Positions 16,411 to 25,580 of a stretch of 64,000 nucleotides of DNA are shown in pieces. The notes beneath the pieces were generated by a model. The model was not told the DNA's origin, did no database searches, and was given only the letters and a program-made list of their open reading frames with translations. The stretch's first letter is position 1. The number at the start of each line of letters is the position of its first letter. A program made the translations under genes and the position numbers. Origin of the DNA: Bacteroidia bacterium (GTDB lineage: Bacteria > Bacteroidota > Bacteroidia > J057 > JADKCL01); contig JACJYV010000006.1 in assembly GCA_020635905.1 (NCBI GenBank), positions 496,001 to 560,000 on the forward strand, read 5' to 3'.

Positions 16411-16993
16411 CATCAGAAGATTAACAGGCAAAGAATTTTCCTGGATGTTTATTTTCATGCTGCCTGCCCTTCTTTTTGCCCTTTTCCTGGTCAAGGTGAT
16501 GATCGAACACACTCCCATGGACTTTTCCGTGGCCATGCCAGCCATGGTGGTTACGGGAGGTCTTACTTTTGCGGGGTTCATTTACACCATTCGGCAATCC
16601 CCAAAATTGCGCTATTTGGCTCTGGGGGGGCTCACCCTTTTTGTGTCTTTGACCAGCTTAGGGCTTTATCTGTATTTTACCCATTTGCAAACCCAATTGC
16701 TGACCTGCCAGGTTTGCGGTTACAAGTCCCTGAGCGAAGCGGGGGATGAATGTCCTGTATGTTTTATTCCGCTTACTGCGACTTTTCAGGCAGAAAATGG
16801 CTACGAAAGCCAGGAAGACCTGATCAAAGCTGAGCAAATCATGTTTTTTATGCCCGTGGGCAGAGAAGAAATTGATTTTTACCAACCCGACCCCAGCCCT
16901 GAAGGCTTCGCCAAAGACAAAGACTGGAAGCCGGTCACTACCGCCGCCGAAATTCTGGAAATCCAGCAAATGCTGCCCGATAGTTTACAATAG
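16391..16993 (+). CDS. Membrane protein with a zinc-ribbon-like CxxC...CxxC module
   Basis: A protein of 200 residues, unrecognised. Three hydrophobic helices lie in the first ~105 residues (MFIFMLPALLFALFLVKVMI; MPAMVVTGGLTFAGFIYTI; YLALGGLTLFVSLTSLGLYL). They are followed by LLTCQVCGYKSLSEAGDECP and VCFIPL, a four-cysteine ribbon that would sit just outside the membrane. The C-terminal part ends with QPDPSPEGFAKDKDWKPV. Overlap of 20 nt with the DUF2752-like gene suggests one operon with it. Confidence 0.6.
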   Translation: MKKNLIDIRRLTGKEFSWMFIFMLPALLFALFLVKVMIEHTPMDFSVAMPAMVVTGGLTFAGFIYTIRQSPKLRYLALGGLTLFVSLTSLGLYLYFTHLQTQLLTCQVCGYKSLSEAGDECPVCFIPLTATFQAENGYESQEDLIKAEQIMFFMPVGREEIDFYQPDPSPEGFAKDKDWKPVTTAAEILEIQQMLPDSLQ

Positions 16994-17070
16994 TTTTAAG
17001 TTGTGAGTTATCACAAAGTGGTGCCTTTGGCATGAGTTAAAATTCTTGGGTGAAAATCAAAATCCACCCG

Positions 17071-17146
17071 AGTCTCTGTGTCCTCCTGAGATTAGTGCCC
17101 GCAAACGGGGATCAAAAAATCTCCGTGTCCTCCGTGGTAAAACCCC
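17071..17146 (+). repeat. CTCTGTGTCCTC-type dispersed intergenic repeat
   Basis: Contains CTCTGTGTCCTCCTGAG and later CTCCGTGTCCTCCGTGGTAA. This module recurs at about 27041-27152, 38087-38365, 39622-39640 and 53571-53770. Not coding. Confidence 0.6.
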
Positions 17147-17151
17147 TTACT

Positions 17152-19167
17152 TCAACCCAAAAGCTGGTCCAGCAAATCCTCACTGGTCAAATTGGGCAGG
17201 GTGACTTTCAGGCGGGGTTCCTGCTCCATGGCGCGACGGATGGCGAAAATCGCTTCCTCGTTGCGGGCCCAGCTTCGCCGGGCAATGCCGTTATTCACGT
17301 CCCAGAAAAGCATGCTTTCCAGCCTGCGGTCAGCTTCAGCACTGCCATCCAGCAGCATCCCAAATCCGCCGTTGATCACTTCCCCCCAGCCCACGCCTCC
17401 GCCGTTATGCAGGGAAATCCAGGTCGCGCCGCGGAAGGCGTCTCCCACAAAATTCTGGACGGCCATATCTGCCGTCACAGCCGACCCATCGTAGATGTTG
17501 GCCGTTTCGCGATAGGGAGAATCCGTGCCCGATACATCGTGGTGGTCACGCCCCAGCACAATGGGACCGCTGATTTCGCCCCTGGCAATGGCCTGGTTGA
17601 AGGCGCGGGCAATCTGGATGCGGCCGTCGCTGTCGGCATAGAGGATGCGGGCCCGGGAGCCTACTACGAGGTTATTATCCTCCGCGGTTTCGATCCAGGT
17701 AATGTTGTCCTGCAGTTGCAAGCGAATTTCAGAGGGGGCATTTTCCAGCATTCCACGCAACACTTTGGCCGCCAGCGCATCAGATTTACGCAAATCTTCA
17801 TCTTTGCCCGAGGTACAAACCCAGCGGAAAGGCCCAAAACCAAAATCAAAGCACATGGGCCCCATGATGTCTTCCACGTAGGAAGGATAGATGAAAGTGC
17901 CGTCGGGTTTTTGAATGTCGGCCCCGGCACGGCTGGCTTCCAGCAAAAAGGCATTGCCATAATCCCAGAAATAGGTGCCTTTGGCCACCATTTTCGCAAT
18001 GGCCGCCGCATGGCGGCGCAGGGAGGCATACACCTGCTCCTTAAAAGCTGCAGGATTTTCCCGCATCATCTGGTTAGATTCCCCAAAAGACAACCCTGCT
18101 GGATAGTATCCCCCCGCAAATGGATTGTGCAGGGAGGTCTGATCTGAGCCCAATTCCACTTCCACTCCCGAAGCATCCAGTTTTTCCCACAAATCCACGA
18201 TATTACCCAGATAGCCAATGGAAACCGCTTCGCGGTTATTTTTCGCCTCCAGAATGCGGGGAATCAATTCATCCAAACTCTCATACAATTCGTCCAGCCA
18301 GCCCTGATCCTTGCGTTTATGTGCCGCATCAGGATTGATTTCGGCCACGACACCCACTGCGCCTGCAATAACGGCTGCTTTGGGCTGGGCGCCCGACATG
18401 CCTCCCAAACCCGAGGTCACATAAAGCATGCCCGCCAGGTTATCCGCGCCCGGGCGAAAGCGACGACCGGCATTCAGCAGGGTAATGGTCGTGCCGTGCA
18501 CGATGCCCTGGGGACCAATATACATATAGGAACCCGCGGTCATCTGGCCGTACTGGGTCACCCCCAGCGCATTGAATTTGTCGTAAAATTCAGGGCGGGA
18601 AAAGTTGGGAATCATCATTCCATTGGTCACAACCACGCGGGGAGCCTCTTTGTGAGAGGGAAACAGTCCCAGGGGATGCCCTGAATTCATGACCAGGGTC
18701 TGTTCCTCCGTCATCTGCGACAGATACTGCATGACCAGGCGATACTGGGCCCAATTCTGGAAAACCGCTCCATTGCCCCCGTAGGTGATCAGTTCCTCGG
18801 GAAACTGAGCCACGGCCGGGTCCAGATTATTCTGAATCATGAGCATGATGGCCGCTGCCTGCTGACATTTGGCTGGGTATTCCTCCAAAGGACGGGCAAA
18901 CATGGAATAGGACGGGCGCAGGCGATACATGTAAATGCGTCCGTAAGTATCCAGCTCGCGCAAAAATTCGGGAGCAAGCCGGGCATGGTAAGCCGGGTCG
19001 AAATAACGCAGGGCGTTTTTCAGGGCCAGACGCCTGCCTGCGTCGTCCAGATCATGCTTGCGGCCTGCCGCATGTGGAACATCCGGGTTCAGAGGTCGGG
19101 GAAGTGGCAATTCATCGGAAATTCCGTTGATTATTTCCTTCTGGAAGAGATCGGTCTTGACTGGCAT
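17152..19167 (-). CDS. hutU: Urocanate hydratase (urocanase)
   Basis: A protein of 671 residues, longer than the ~555-residue Pseudomonas-type enzyme and matching the long bacterial form. Recognisable blocks are ITYGGNGAVFQNWAQYRLVM, TEEQTLVMNSGHPLGLFPSH, YMYIGPQGIVHGTTIT, the NAD-binding TSGLGGMSGAQPKA, and the C-terminal RDHHDVSGTDSPYRETANI with LHNGGGVGWGEVINGGFGM. It converts urocanate to imidazolone propionate using NAD as electrophile, the second step of histidine degradation, in the cytosol. No hutH, hutI or hutG is adjacent, so the pathway must be split elsewhere. The ATG at 19165-19167 is the natural start. Confidence 0.95.
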   Translation of the reverse strand: MPVKTDLFQKEIINGISDELPLPRPLNPDVPHAAGRKHDLDDAGRRLALKNALRYFDPAYHARLAPEFLRELDTYGRIYMYRLRPSYSMFARPLEEYPAKCQQAAAIMLMIQNNLDPAVAQFPEELITYGGNGAVFQNWAQYRLVMQYLSQMTEEQTLVMNSGHPLGLFPSHKEAPRVVVTNGMMIPNFSRPEFYDKFNALGVTQYGQMTAGSYMYIGPQGIVHGTTITLLNAGRRFRPGADNLAGMLYVTSGLGGMSGAQPKAAVIAGAVGVVAEINPDAAHKRKDQGWLDELYESLDELIPRILEAKNNREAVSIGYLGNIVDLWEKLDASGVEVELGSDQTSLHNPFAGGYYPAGLSFGESNQMMRENPAAFKEQVYASLRRHAAAIAKMVAKGTYFWDYGNAFLLEASRAGADIQKPDGTFIYPSYVEDIMGPMCFDFGFGPFRWVCTSGKDEDLRKSDALAAKVLRGMLENAPSEIRLQLQDNITWIETAEDNNLVVGSRARILYADSDGRIQIARAFNQAIARGEISGPIVLGRDHHDVSGTDSPYRETANIYDGSAVTADMAVQNFVGDAFRGATWISLHNGGGVGWGEVINGGFGMLLDGSAEADRRLESMLFWDVNNGIARRSWARNEEAIFAIRRAMEQEPRLKVTLPNLTSEDLLDQLLG

Positions 19168-19564
19168 ACTGCTTCAGATTTGACTACAAAGAACCAAAAG
19201 AAGGAGCAAAGCGGCAATTTTTTTTAGGTCGTTGGGTAACAATTCAGGATTAAGGGGATAAAGGTGAAAAGAAGTCCACATGAAAAATTCAAATCAACTT
19301 CGCTCCCGCCAATCTTTTGAACCAGGGCGGTCAATCTGGGGGAAATTTCCTTTAAATTTCGCTGGAATAGATCATGTGGAAGAATCAATTTCCCCAAAAA
19401 ACACTTCCAAAGGAAAATTTTGCCCGGTAACCTCCATCCTGAAACAGGTTGCCCAAACCTGGCGATAATTTTCTGCAAGGCCTGGACAAAAACTATTTCC
19501 TTCAGTTTCTGACAAACCCCGTTTGACCTGACACGAGATGTCATTCGGGCAGCGTTAGAAGAGT
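19168..19564. other. Intergenic, no convincing gene
   Basis: A minus-strand 106-codon frame (19224-19544) is Cys/aromatic-rich, lacks any family feature and has no promoter that I can see. I treat the interval as non-coding. It contains AAAGAACC (19188-19195) in the hutU leader. Confidence 0.4.
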
Positions 19565-19963
19565 ATGGCGAGTTTGCAGGAAATCAAATCCTCTTCCCTG
19601 GCAGGTGGAATTATCTTACCCCTGACCTATCTAACCCTGTGTCTGGAATGCAGCTGGACTCCCCAGCTGCCCTGGCTGGCAGCCGTTTCCCTGGTGGGCG
19701 GCCTGTCCGGCCTGCAAATGGCCATGCGTTTCGGCTCCCAAAACGATACCGTGATCTACTACCTGCGGCACCGCGGCAGGATTGTGTATGTAGGCATCGC
19801 CTACGCCCGACGGGTGGGAATCCGGGTACAGGAGCACCGTCAAAGTGGCAAGCACTTTGACCGGGTGGACATCGGGCGGCCCCGCCCGCGGGCCGAAGCC
19901 CTCAAAATGGAATCCAAAAGGATTCGCAAATTGCAGCCCCGTTATAATCTGGCGGGGAAATGA
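19565..19963 (+). CDS. GIY-YIG-like domain protein with N-terminal membrane segment
   Basis: A protein of 132 residues. Residues ~12-55 are hydrophobic (ILPLTYLTLCLECSWTPQLP, LAAVSLVGGLSGLQMAM), probably one or two membrane helices. From ~62 the sequence follows GIY-YIG nuclease order: VIYYLRHRGRIVYVGIAY for the GIY and YIG strands, an Arg plus His region (RVGIRVQEHRQSGKHFD), then ALKMESKRIRKLQPRYN with the conserved Glu and terminal Asn. A membrane-anchored GIY-YIG domain is unusual; family members are UvrC/SLX1-like endonucleases. Activity cannot be claimed. Tandem hairpin repeats follow directly downstream. Confidence 0.6.
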   Translation: MASLQEIKSSSLAGGIILPLTYLTLCLECSWTPQLPWLAAVSLVGGLSGLQMAMRFGSQNDTVIYYLRHRGRIVYVGIAYARRVGIRVQEHRQSGKHFDRVDIGRPRPRAEALKMESKRIRKLQPRYNLAGK

Positions 19964-19985
19964 GCCCGGGACCGGGGAAAATCTC

Positions 19986-20130
19986 AAAAAGGTTTTTGGA
20001 AAAAACTTCCCTACTTTTCTGCCGGGACCTGTCCTGGCTTTGCGGGTCATTGCAAAAATCCCAAAATGGTTTTTGGGAAAAACCTCCTTTCTTTTTGGCC
20101 AGAACCTGTTCTGGCCTTACGGGGCATTGC
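19986..20130 (+). repeat. Two tandem 68-bp repeats each carrying a palindromic hairpin
   Basis: Copies at 19986-20053 and 20063-20130 have equal length, beginning AAAAxGGTTTTTGG and ending TTGCGGGTCATTGC / TTACGGGGCATTGC. Each holds a hairpin: GCCGGGACCTGTCCTGGC (20021-20038, one mismatched pair) and GGCCAGAACCTGTTCTGGCC (20097-20116, 9-bp stem). The stem bases change together. Related palindromes lie at 41389-41416 and near 53470. Confidence 0.75.
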
Positions 20131-20252
20131 GAACAACTCAGGAGTTCACGAGATCGTGAACGAAAAATTTCACTTCATTCTATTAACATTTCAACATCGC
20201 TTTCCTTTGAGCCAGACTTTACGGTACTTTGCGCCAACACCATTCCAGCCAC

Positions 20253-21107
20253 ATGAAAAAAATTGACTCTATTGAGGAACTTCAGAAGATGGCAGCCCAG
20301 GTCCGCAGGGACATTGTACGCATGGTTTACCGGGTCCAGTCCGGACACCCGGGAGGCTCGCTCGGCTGCGCTGATTTTCTCACCACTTTGTATTTCAAGG
20401 TTTTGAACCACGATCCCGCCAATTTTACCATGGACGGGAAGGATCAGGACCTCTTTTTTCTTTCCAATGGTCATATCTCTCCCGTTTGGTACAGTGTACT
20501 GGCCCGGAGCGGCTATTTTCCCGTGGAGGAACTCAATACTTTCCGCTTTCTGAACTCACGTCTGCAGGGGCACCCCGCTACGGAAGAGGGACTGCCCGGC
20601 GTGCGGGTCGCTTCAGGTTCTCTCGGCCAGGGCATGTCTGTGGCCATTGGAGCCGCTTACGCCAAAAAGCTCAATCAGGACCCCAATCTGGTTTATACCC
20701 TGCATGGAGACGGCGAGTTGAATGAAGGTCAGATCTGGGAAGCAGCTCTTTTTGCGCCCCACCACAAAATAGACAACCTCATTTCGGTCATCGACCGAAA
20801 TTCGCAGCAAATCGACGGTCCGACCGAAAAAGTGCTGGCTATGGGCGATATTGGAGCCAAATTTGCCGCTTTTGGCTGGCAGGTTATCAGCATGGATGGC
20901 CACGACCTTCAGAATATCATTGACACCCTGGCCCGGGCAAAATCAATGACTGGTCAGGGCAAACCCATCGCCATCATCATGCATACGGAAATGGGTAAAG
21001 GCGTGGATTACATGGAAGGAACCCACGAATGGCACGGCAAACCGCCGACCGAGCCTCTTTTTGAGCGGGCCATGGCCCAGCTCCCTGAAACTTTGGGTGA
21101 TTTTTAA
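20253..21107 (+). CDS. tkt: Transketolase, N-terminal (thiamine diphosphate/pyrophosphate-binding) subunit
   Basis: A protein of 284 residues from ATG 20253 (MKKIDSIEELQKMAAQVRRD). It shows RVQSGHPGGSLGCADFL, LSNGHISPVWYSVLARSGYF, LQGHPATEEGLPGVRVASGS, LGQGMSVAIGAAYA and the ThDP motif GDGELNEGQIWEAALFA continuing to DRNSQQIDG. It forms the N half of a split transketolase and pairs with the next gene (19-nt gap). Role: C2 unit transfer in the non-oxidative pentose phosphate pathway. A TACTTTGC promoter-like box ends 20 nt upstream of the start. Confidence 0.95.
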   Translation: MKKIDSIEELQKMAAQVRRDIVRMVYRVQSGHPGGSLGCADFLTTLYFKVLNHDPANFTMDGKDQDLFFLSNGHISPVWYSVLARSGYFPVEELNTFRFLNSRLQGHPATEEGLPGVRVASGSLGQGMSVAIGAAYAKKLNQDPNLVYTLHGDGELNEGQIWEAALFAPHHKIDNLISVIDRNSQQIDGPTEKVLAMGDIGAKFAAFGWQVISMDGHDLQNIIDTLARAKSMTGQGKPIAIIMHTEMGKGVDYMEGTHEWHGKPPTEPLFERAMAQLPETLGDF

Positions 21108-21126
21108 TCCTGTTGATCTGAATTCC

Positions 21127-22083
21127 ATGAAAAAATATATTTCCACCGGCAAAAAAGATACCCGCTCAGGCTTTGGAGTTGGATTGCTCGAATTGGGCAA
21201 AAAGAATGAAAATGTAATGGCTCTTTGCGCAGACCTGACAGGTTCGCTCAAAATGAACGCCTTTGAGGATACTTTTCCAGAACGTTTTATCCAGACTGGG
21301 ATCAGCGAGGCCAATATGATCGGCATTGCAGCCGGGTTGACCATCGGGGGAAAAATCCCCTTTACGGGCACTTTCGCCAACTTTTCCACCGCCCGGGTGA
21401 TGGACCAGATCCGTCAGTCTGTGGCCTATTCAGGTAAAAATGTGAAAATTGCAGCATCCCACGCAGGCCTTACCCTGGGCGAGGACGGAGCCACTCACCA
21501 AAGTCTGGAAGACATTGGCATGATTCGCATGCTGCCTCACATGACCGTGGTGGTGCCCTGCGATTACAACCAAACCCGCCTGGCCACCATCGCCGTAGGC
21601 GAAATGGTTGGACCAGTTTACCTGCGTTTTGGCCGCCCAAGCTGGGATATTTTTACTCCCGCTGAGGACCCGACCTTCCAACTGGGCAAAGCCCAGGTGA
21701 TGACCGAAGGTACGGACGTGACCATTATTGCCTGCGGCCACATGGTTTGGCTGAGTTTGCAGGCCGCCGAACAACTGGAAGCGGAGGGAATTTCTGCTGA
21801 AGTGATCAATATGCACACCATCAAGCCGCTGGACGAAGCTGCCATTGTGGCCTCCGCCCGCAAGACGGGCTGTGTGGTAACTGCAGAGGAGCACAACCGT
21901 TATGGCGGTCTGGGCGACGCCGTCGCCCAGGTGCTGGGAAGGCAACTGCCTACTCCTCAGGAATATGTGGCCGTAAACGACACCTTTGGCGAAAGCGGCA
22001 CTCCCATGGAGCTGATGAAAAAATACGGGCTGGATACACCTGATATTGTGGCCGCCGCGAAGCGGGTGGTGGGCAGGAAGTAA
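21127..22083 (+). CDS. tkt: Transketolase, C-terminal (pyrimidine-binding) subunit
   Basis: A protein of 318 residues from ATG 21127; the upstream part of the longer frame overlaps the partner gene. Pyrimidine-binding and C-terminal transketolase domains are seen in ALCADLTGSLKMNAFEDTFP, ERFIQTGISEANMIGIAAGL (the catalytic Glu lies here), AASHAGLTLGEDGATHQSLE, VVVPCDYNQTRLA and VTAEEHNRYGGLGDAVAQVL. Split transketolases of this type are common in Bacteroidota and archaea and act as an alpha2beta2 enzyme with the upstream subunit. Convergent with the hydrolase gene, 14 nt apart. Confidence 0.95.
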   Translation: MKKYISTGKKDTRSGFGVGLLELGKKNENVMALCADLTGSLKMNAFEDTFPERFIQTGISEANMIGIAAGLTIGGKIPFTGTFANFSTARVMDQIRQSVAYSGKNVKIAASHAGLTLGEDGATHQSLEDIGMIRMLPHMTVVVPCDYNQTRLATIAVGEMVGPVYLRFGRPSWDIFTPAEDPTFQLGKAQVMTEGTDVTIIACGHMVWLSLQAAEQLEAEGISAEVINMHTIKPLDEAAIVASARKTGCVVTAEEHNRYGGLGDAVAQVLGRQLPTPQEYVAVNDTFGESGTPMELMKKYGLDTPDIVAAAKRVVGRK

Positions 22084-22097
22084 ATCTTCCCCTCCGC

Positions 22098-23501
22098 TTA
22101 CTTACTCACTTTCACCAACCAGTCTCTAATGGTTTTCAAAGCCAGGGGAGAAAATGTTTCGTCCAGTTCGCCATACTCGGCAGGATTGCCCGTCTGGGTG
22201 GTTTGCATCAGGTGGTTCAGGCCAGGCAGAAGGGTGATTTCAATGTTTTTCTGGCCGGATTTTTCCATGATTTGCTTCAGGGTTTCGATATTTTCCGTGG
22301 GAGGCACCTGCAAATCTTTTTCCCCGTAAACGGCCAGCACTGGCACCTTGACTTTGGCCAAAGCCGGGGCAGGATCATAGTTCAGAAAATAATGCATCCA
22401 GGGAGTGGCAAGACCACGCACCTGACCCTGAACGAAAGATTCGTGCTCTTCGGGAGTCAATTGGGCGCCCTGGGTAATGAGGTCAAGATTTTGATCCGCG
22501 AAAGCCTCCAGTTCCTTTTTGGCCTTTTCCAAATCGTCATTGGAAGTCATGATATCGAGCATGCCCTGCTGAAATTTGCCGCTGTTGGCCAGTTCGTCCT
22601 TACTGGCCCCGCTTACCTCACTGATCAGTTGGGACTGAAGATACAGGATTTTGCTGCCCGGCAAGGCGGGACCGCCCACCATGACCACAAAAGCCACCTC
22701 CTTGTTTTGAGCAGCCAGCATAGGCCCGATGATTCCTCCTTCGCTGTGACCCAGCAGCCCGATCTTTTTGTGGTCGATCTCAGGGCGGGATTTCAGGAAA
22801 TCCAACCCGGCCAATACATCGCGGGATAAATCCTCTGTGGTGGCGCCCGCGTATTTTCCGCTGGATTTGCCTACTCCCCTTTCGTCGAAACGCAGCACGG
22901 CAAAGCCCTGGCGGGTGAGGTAGTCAGAAACGATCAGGAAGGGCTTGTGACCCAGCAATTCCTCGTCGCGGTTTTGGGGGCCACTGCCCGTAATGAGAAT
23001 TATCGCAGGAAATTTTTTACCCTTTTCCGGCAGGGTCAGGGTGCCAGCCAGGGTCAGGTGATCTGTTTTATTCTCAAAAGTAACTTCCTCCTCGCGGTAG
23101 GGCAAGGGTCTTTTGGGTTCCTGGGGTTTGGTGGGAGCCACGTATTCCCCCTCAGATTTGCTCAGTTCAAGGGGCAGCACCAGGCCAGATTGTTTGAATT
23201 CGCCCACAATTTTACCTTCAGCATTGAGGTCACCCGCAAAGGCAATGCCCGATTTGGGCATGAGAATGGTCAGGGTGGGTGCCTTGAATTCAGTTTTTTC
23301 CACTGCAATGCCTTTTGCACCCTGGGAAGGGCTGTCCATGGTGGATTTATAGCCAGGGCCATCGGCAGAAATATGGAACACGATGGGCAATTTCATGCCC
23401 TGAATTTCGAGCTTGCCTGCCCAGGCACCAGTGATGTCCTGACCGAAGGTCAGGGATTGCAAAAAGGTGAGTAAAACGATCAGGAGGGCTGTATTTTTCA
23501 T
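22098..23501 (-). CDS. Secreted alpha/beta hydrolase (serine aminopeptidase/acylpeptidase-like)
   Basis: A protein of 467 residues. Signal peptide MKNTALLIVLLTFLQSLTFG. Residues ~22-120 are a small N-terminal beta domain (DITGAWAGKLEIQGMKLPIV). The hydrolase domain (~150-467) has the oxyanion strand IILITGSGPQNRDEE, the nucleophile elbow IGLLGHSEGGIIGPM (Ser in GHSEG), the acid in LAVYGEKDLQVPP and the His in LLPGLNHLMQ. This layout matches Bacteroidota proteins annotated as alpha/beta hydrolases or serine aminopeptidase S33 acting in the periplasm. Substrate unknown; ester or peptide hydrolysis is inferred. Confidence 0.88.
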   Translation of the reverse strand: MKNTALLIVLLTFLQSLTFGQDITGAWAGKLEIQGMKLPIVFHISADGPGYKSTMDSPSQGAKGIAVEKTEFKAPTLTILMPKSGIAFAGDLNAEGKIVGEFKQSGLVLPLELSKSEGEYVAPTKPQEPKRPLPYREEEVTFENKTDHLTLAGTLTLPEKGKKFPAIILITGSGPQNRDEELLGHKPFLIVSDYLTRQGFAVLRFDERGVGKSSGKYAGATTEDLSRDVLAGLDFLKSRPEIDHKKIGLLGHSEGGIIGPMLAAQNKEVAFVVMVGGPALPGSKILYLQSQLISEVSGASKDELANSGKFQQGMLDIMTSNDDLEKAKKELEAFADQNLDLITQGAQLTPEEHESFVQGQVRGLATPWMHYFLNYDPAPALAKVKVPVLAVYGEKDLQVPPTENIETLKQIMEKSGQKNIEITLLPGLNHLMQTTQTGNPAEYGELDETFSPLALKTIRDWLVKVSK

Positions 23502-23660
23502 GTTAATTTGTTTTCGCAGCAGGGAATTTCCCTTGCCCCGGCAAGTTGGGGAGAAGGAAATTAATCTGAAAACAAAAGTGCCAAACGCGGGAAGGAAGAT
23601 GACGAACGGCGTTCGTCATTTAAAATTGAGCCTGAAAGGCGAAATGAGGAACTTAGAGCC

Positions 23661-24689
23661 ATGAAAAATCCACTGAGCTGGCAAAATTTCTGGCGACATC
23701 CCCGTTTCTGGCGACATGTGGTGGCCTGGCTGCTACCTATTTCATTTACCCTGGGATCGCTTTGGCTCACCCTGCAAGTGATGCCCAAACTGGCTCCAAT
23801 CCTGGAAAAAGCCATCTGGGATTTGCTTCGTTTTTCCGGATTCAGCATGGTGTTGGTTTATTTTTGTTTGTACCTGTATGCCAAATTTCCCTTCCCGACT
23901 GGTAAGCGCAACTTCCTGATTGGAGCTGCCCTGGCCGTGATCCTGGTATCCTTTTTGGAAGGACTTTTCGGCCCGGGTGCGGTGCACATTGGCAATATTA
24001 CAGGCTTCTGGGCCAATCTGACCGCTTTTCCTGTGGTTCTCCTGGTGGCATTTGGGGTGAAATTTGCCTGGCGGGGTTTGCAGCAAAAACTACAGATTGA
24101 TCAACTGAAAGCGAGTCAGGTGGAATCAGAATTGAAGCTGCTGAAATCGCAGGTCAATCCCCATTTCCTCTTCAACACCCTCAATAATATTTACGCCACC
24201 AACCTCGAAAATCCCGAAAAAGCCAATGAAATTATCCTCGAACTGGCCGATTTGCTGCGCTACCAACTGGAAAGTGAGCGACAGCGTTCCATTTCCCTGG
24301 CCAAAGAGGTCAGTATTTTGGGGAATTACATTCATCTGGAACGGATTCGTCTGCGGAATTGTGAAGTGATTTTTGAGCTAAAAGGAGATTTTGAACCAGC
24401 CAAAATTGCTCCCCTGCTGCTGTTGCCTTTCGTCGAAAATGCCTTCAAATATGGCACGGGAGGTCCAAATGACCGGATTGAGATTCGCCTGGAACTGACC
24501 GAACCCAACACATTTCATTTTCATTGCAAAAACGGAATTGTGCAAAAGCAGGGCCGGGTGCATTCGGGGGGAATTGGTTTGGCGAATGTGAAAAAACGCC
24601 TTTCTTTGCTGTACCCGGGCCGCCACAAATTGGATTTGAAGCAATTGGAGGGCTTTTTTGAGGTGCATTTAAGCATTAAATTGGGGTAG
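23661..24689 (+). CDS. LytS/YehU-type sensor histidine kinase
   Basis: A protein of 342 residues. Four membrane helices in the first ~135 residues (VVAWLLPISFTLGSLWLTL; FSGFSMVLVYFCLYLYA; FLIGAALAVILVSFLEGLF; LTAFPVVLLVAFGVKFA) with no separate sensor domain. A short coiled coil precedes the His_kinase motif KSQVNPHFLFNTLNNIYATN, and the ATPase has FVENAFKYGTGG and GGIGLANVKKRL. The LytTR regulator follows after 95 nt. The pair is the common short Bacteroidota form of the LytS/LytR system. The spacer carries a perfect 16-bp palindrome. Confidence 0.92.
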   Translation: MKNPLSWQNFWRHPRFWRHVVAWLLPISFTLGSLWLTLQVMPKLAPILEKAIWDLLRFSGFSMVLVYFCLYLYAKFPFPTGKRNFLIGAALAVILVSFLEGLFGPGAVHIGNITGFWANLTAFPVVLLVAFGVKFAWRGLQQKLQIDQLKASQVESELKLLKSQVNPHFLFNTLNNIYATNLENPEKANEIILELADLLRYQLESERQRSISLAKEVSILGNYIHLERIRLRNCEVIFELKGDFEPAKIAPLLLLPFVENAFKYGTGGPNDRIEIRLELTEPNTFHFHCKNGIVQKQGRVHSGGIGLANVKKRLSLLYPGRHKLDLKQLEGFFEVHLSIKLG

Positions 24690-24709
24690 AAAACGGTTTA
24701 CGGTTTACT

Positions 24710-24725
24710 CCCGATAGCTATCGGG
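24710..24725. repeat. Perfect 16-bp palindrome CCCGATAGCTATCGGG
   Basis: Self-complementary over all 16 bases, within the spacer between kinase and regulator genes. I recall this palindrome as frequent in Bacteroidota intergenic DNA. It is followed by short CTGACCGCTGA-type tandem repeats (24745-24778). It occurs once here. Confidence 0.7.
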
Positions 24726-24784
24726 ATTACAGTTGCCCCACTAACCACTGACCGCTGATTGCTGACCGCTGACCGCTAAAAACT

Positions 24785-25477
24785 ATGAAATACAGGTGTC
24801 TGATTGTGGATGACGAGCCCCTGGCTCACACCGTGCTGGAAAATTACCTTTCCAAGCTGAGCAGTCTGGAACTGGTGGGCCGTTGTTATAACGGGCTGGA
24901 AGCCCTCAATTTCCTGCACGAAACCCCCGTGGATCTGATGTTTTTGGACATCAATATGCCTGAACTGAACGGACTGGAATTGCTCAGAAGCCTGAAAAAT
25001 CCCCCCGCGGTCATCCTGACCACGGCCTATTCAGAATTTGCCCTGGAAAGCTACGAGTACGAAGTACTCGATTATCTGCTCAAACCTGTCAGGTTTGACC
25101 GTTTTCTCAAGGCGGTCAACCGCCTGATCGACAAGCCGGGGCCGCCCGTGGTGGAAAAGGCAGCGCCCGACTCGTTTTTTTTCGTGAAAGTGGATGGCAT
25201 TCAGCACAAAATCTCCCCGAACGAACTCCTGTTTGTGGAAGCCTACGGCAACTTTGTGCGCCTGCATTTGCCCGAAAAACCCCTGCTGGTGGCCGGCACC
25301 CTGACCCAGATGGAGGAAAAACTCACTCCCCTGGGTTTTCTGCGCATCCACAAATCCTACCTCGTCAACCTCACCCACGTCACCCGCCAGGAAGGCAACC
25401 GCCTGTTTGTGGGGGAGATTGAATTGCCGATTGGGAATTCTTATAAGCAGGTGGTGCTGGGGAGGTTGGGGGGATAA
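24785..25477 (+). CDS. LytTR-family response regulator
   Basis: A protein of 230 residues. The receiver has LIVDDEPLAHTVLENYL, the phospho-Asp in VDLMFLDINMPELNG, and LTTAYSEFALESYEYEVLDY followed by LLKPVRFDRF. The LytTR domain (~130-230) has IQHKISPNELLFVEAYGNFV, RIHKSYLVNLTHVTRQEGNR and LPIGNSYKQVVLGRLGG. Cognate to the histidine kinase 95 nt upstream on the same strand. Target promoters cannot be read here. Confidence 0.92.
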   Translation: MKYRCLIVDDEPLAHTVLENYLSKLSSLELVGRCYNGLEALNFLHETPVDLMFLDINMPELNGLELLRSLKNPPAVILTTAYSEFALESYEYEVLDYLLKPVRFDRFLKAVNRLIDKPGPPVVEKAAPDSFFFVKVDGIQHKISPNELLFVEAYGNFVRLHLPEKPLLVAGTLTQMEEKLTPLGFLRIHKSYLVNLTHVTRQEGNRLFVGEIELPIGNSYKQVVLGRLGG

Positions 25478-25580
25478 TTGATTAAAATCATCTCTCCTAT
25501 TAACCTATTTTACACCAATTTCGCCCCATGAATTCTAATTCCCCCTTTCTTTTATGTATTTTCCCTCAAAATCTCCCTCC

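Noticed and set aside
17050..18147. A 365-codon plus frame antisense to hutU
   Set aside because: hutU is certain from its motifs; the antisense frame is a codon-bias shadow rich in His/Gly/Arg.
19224..19544. A 106-codon minus frame after hutU
   Set aside because: No promoter, signal or motif; composition is not protein-like.
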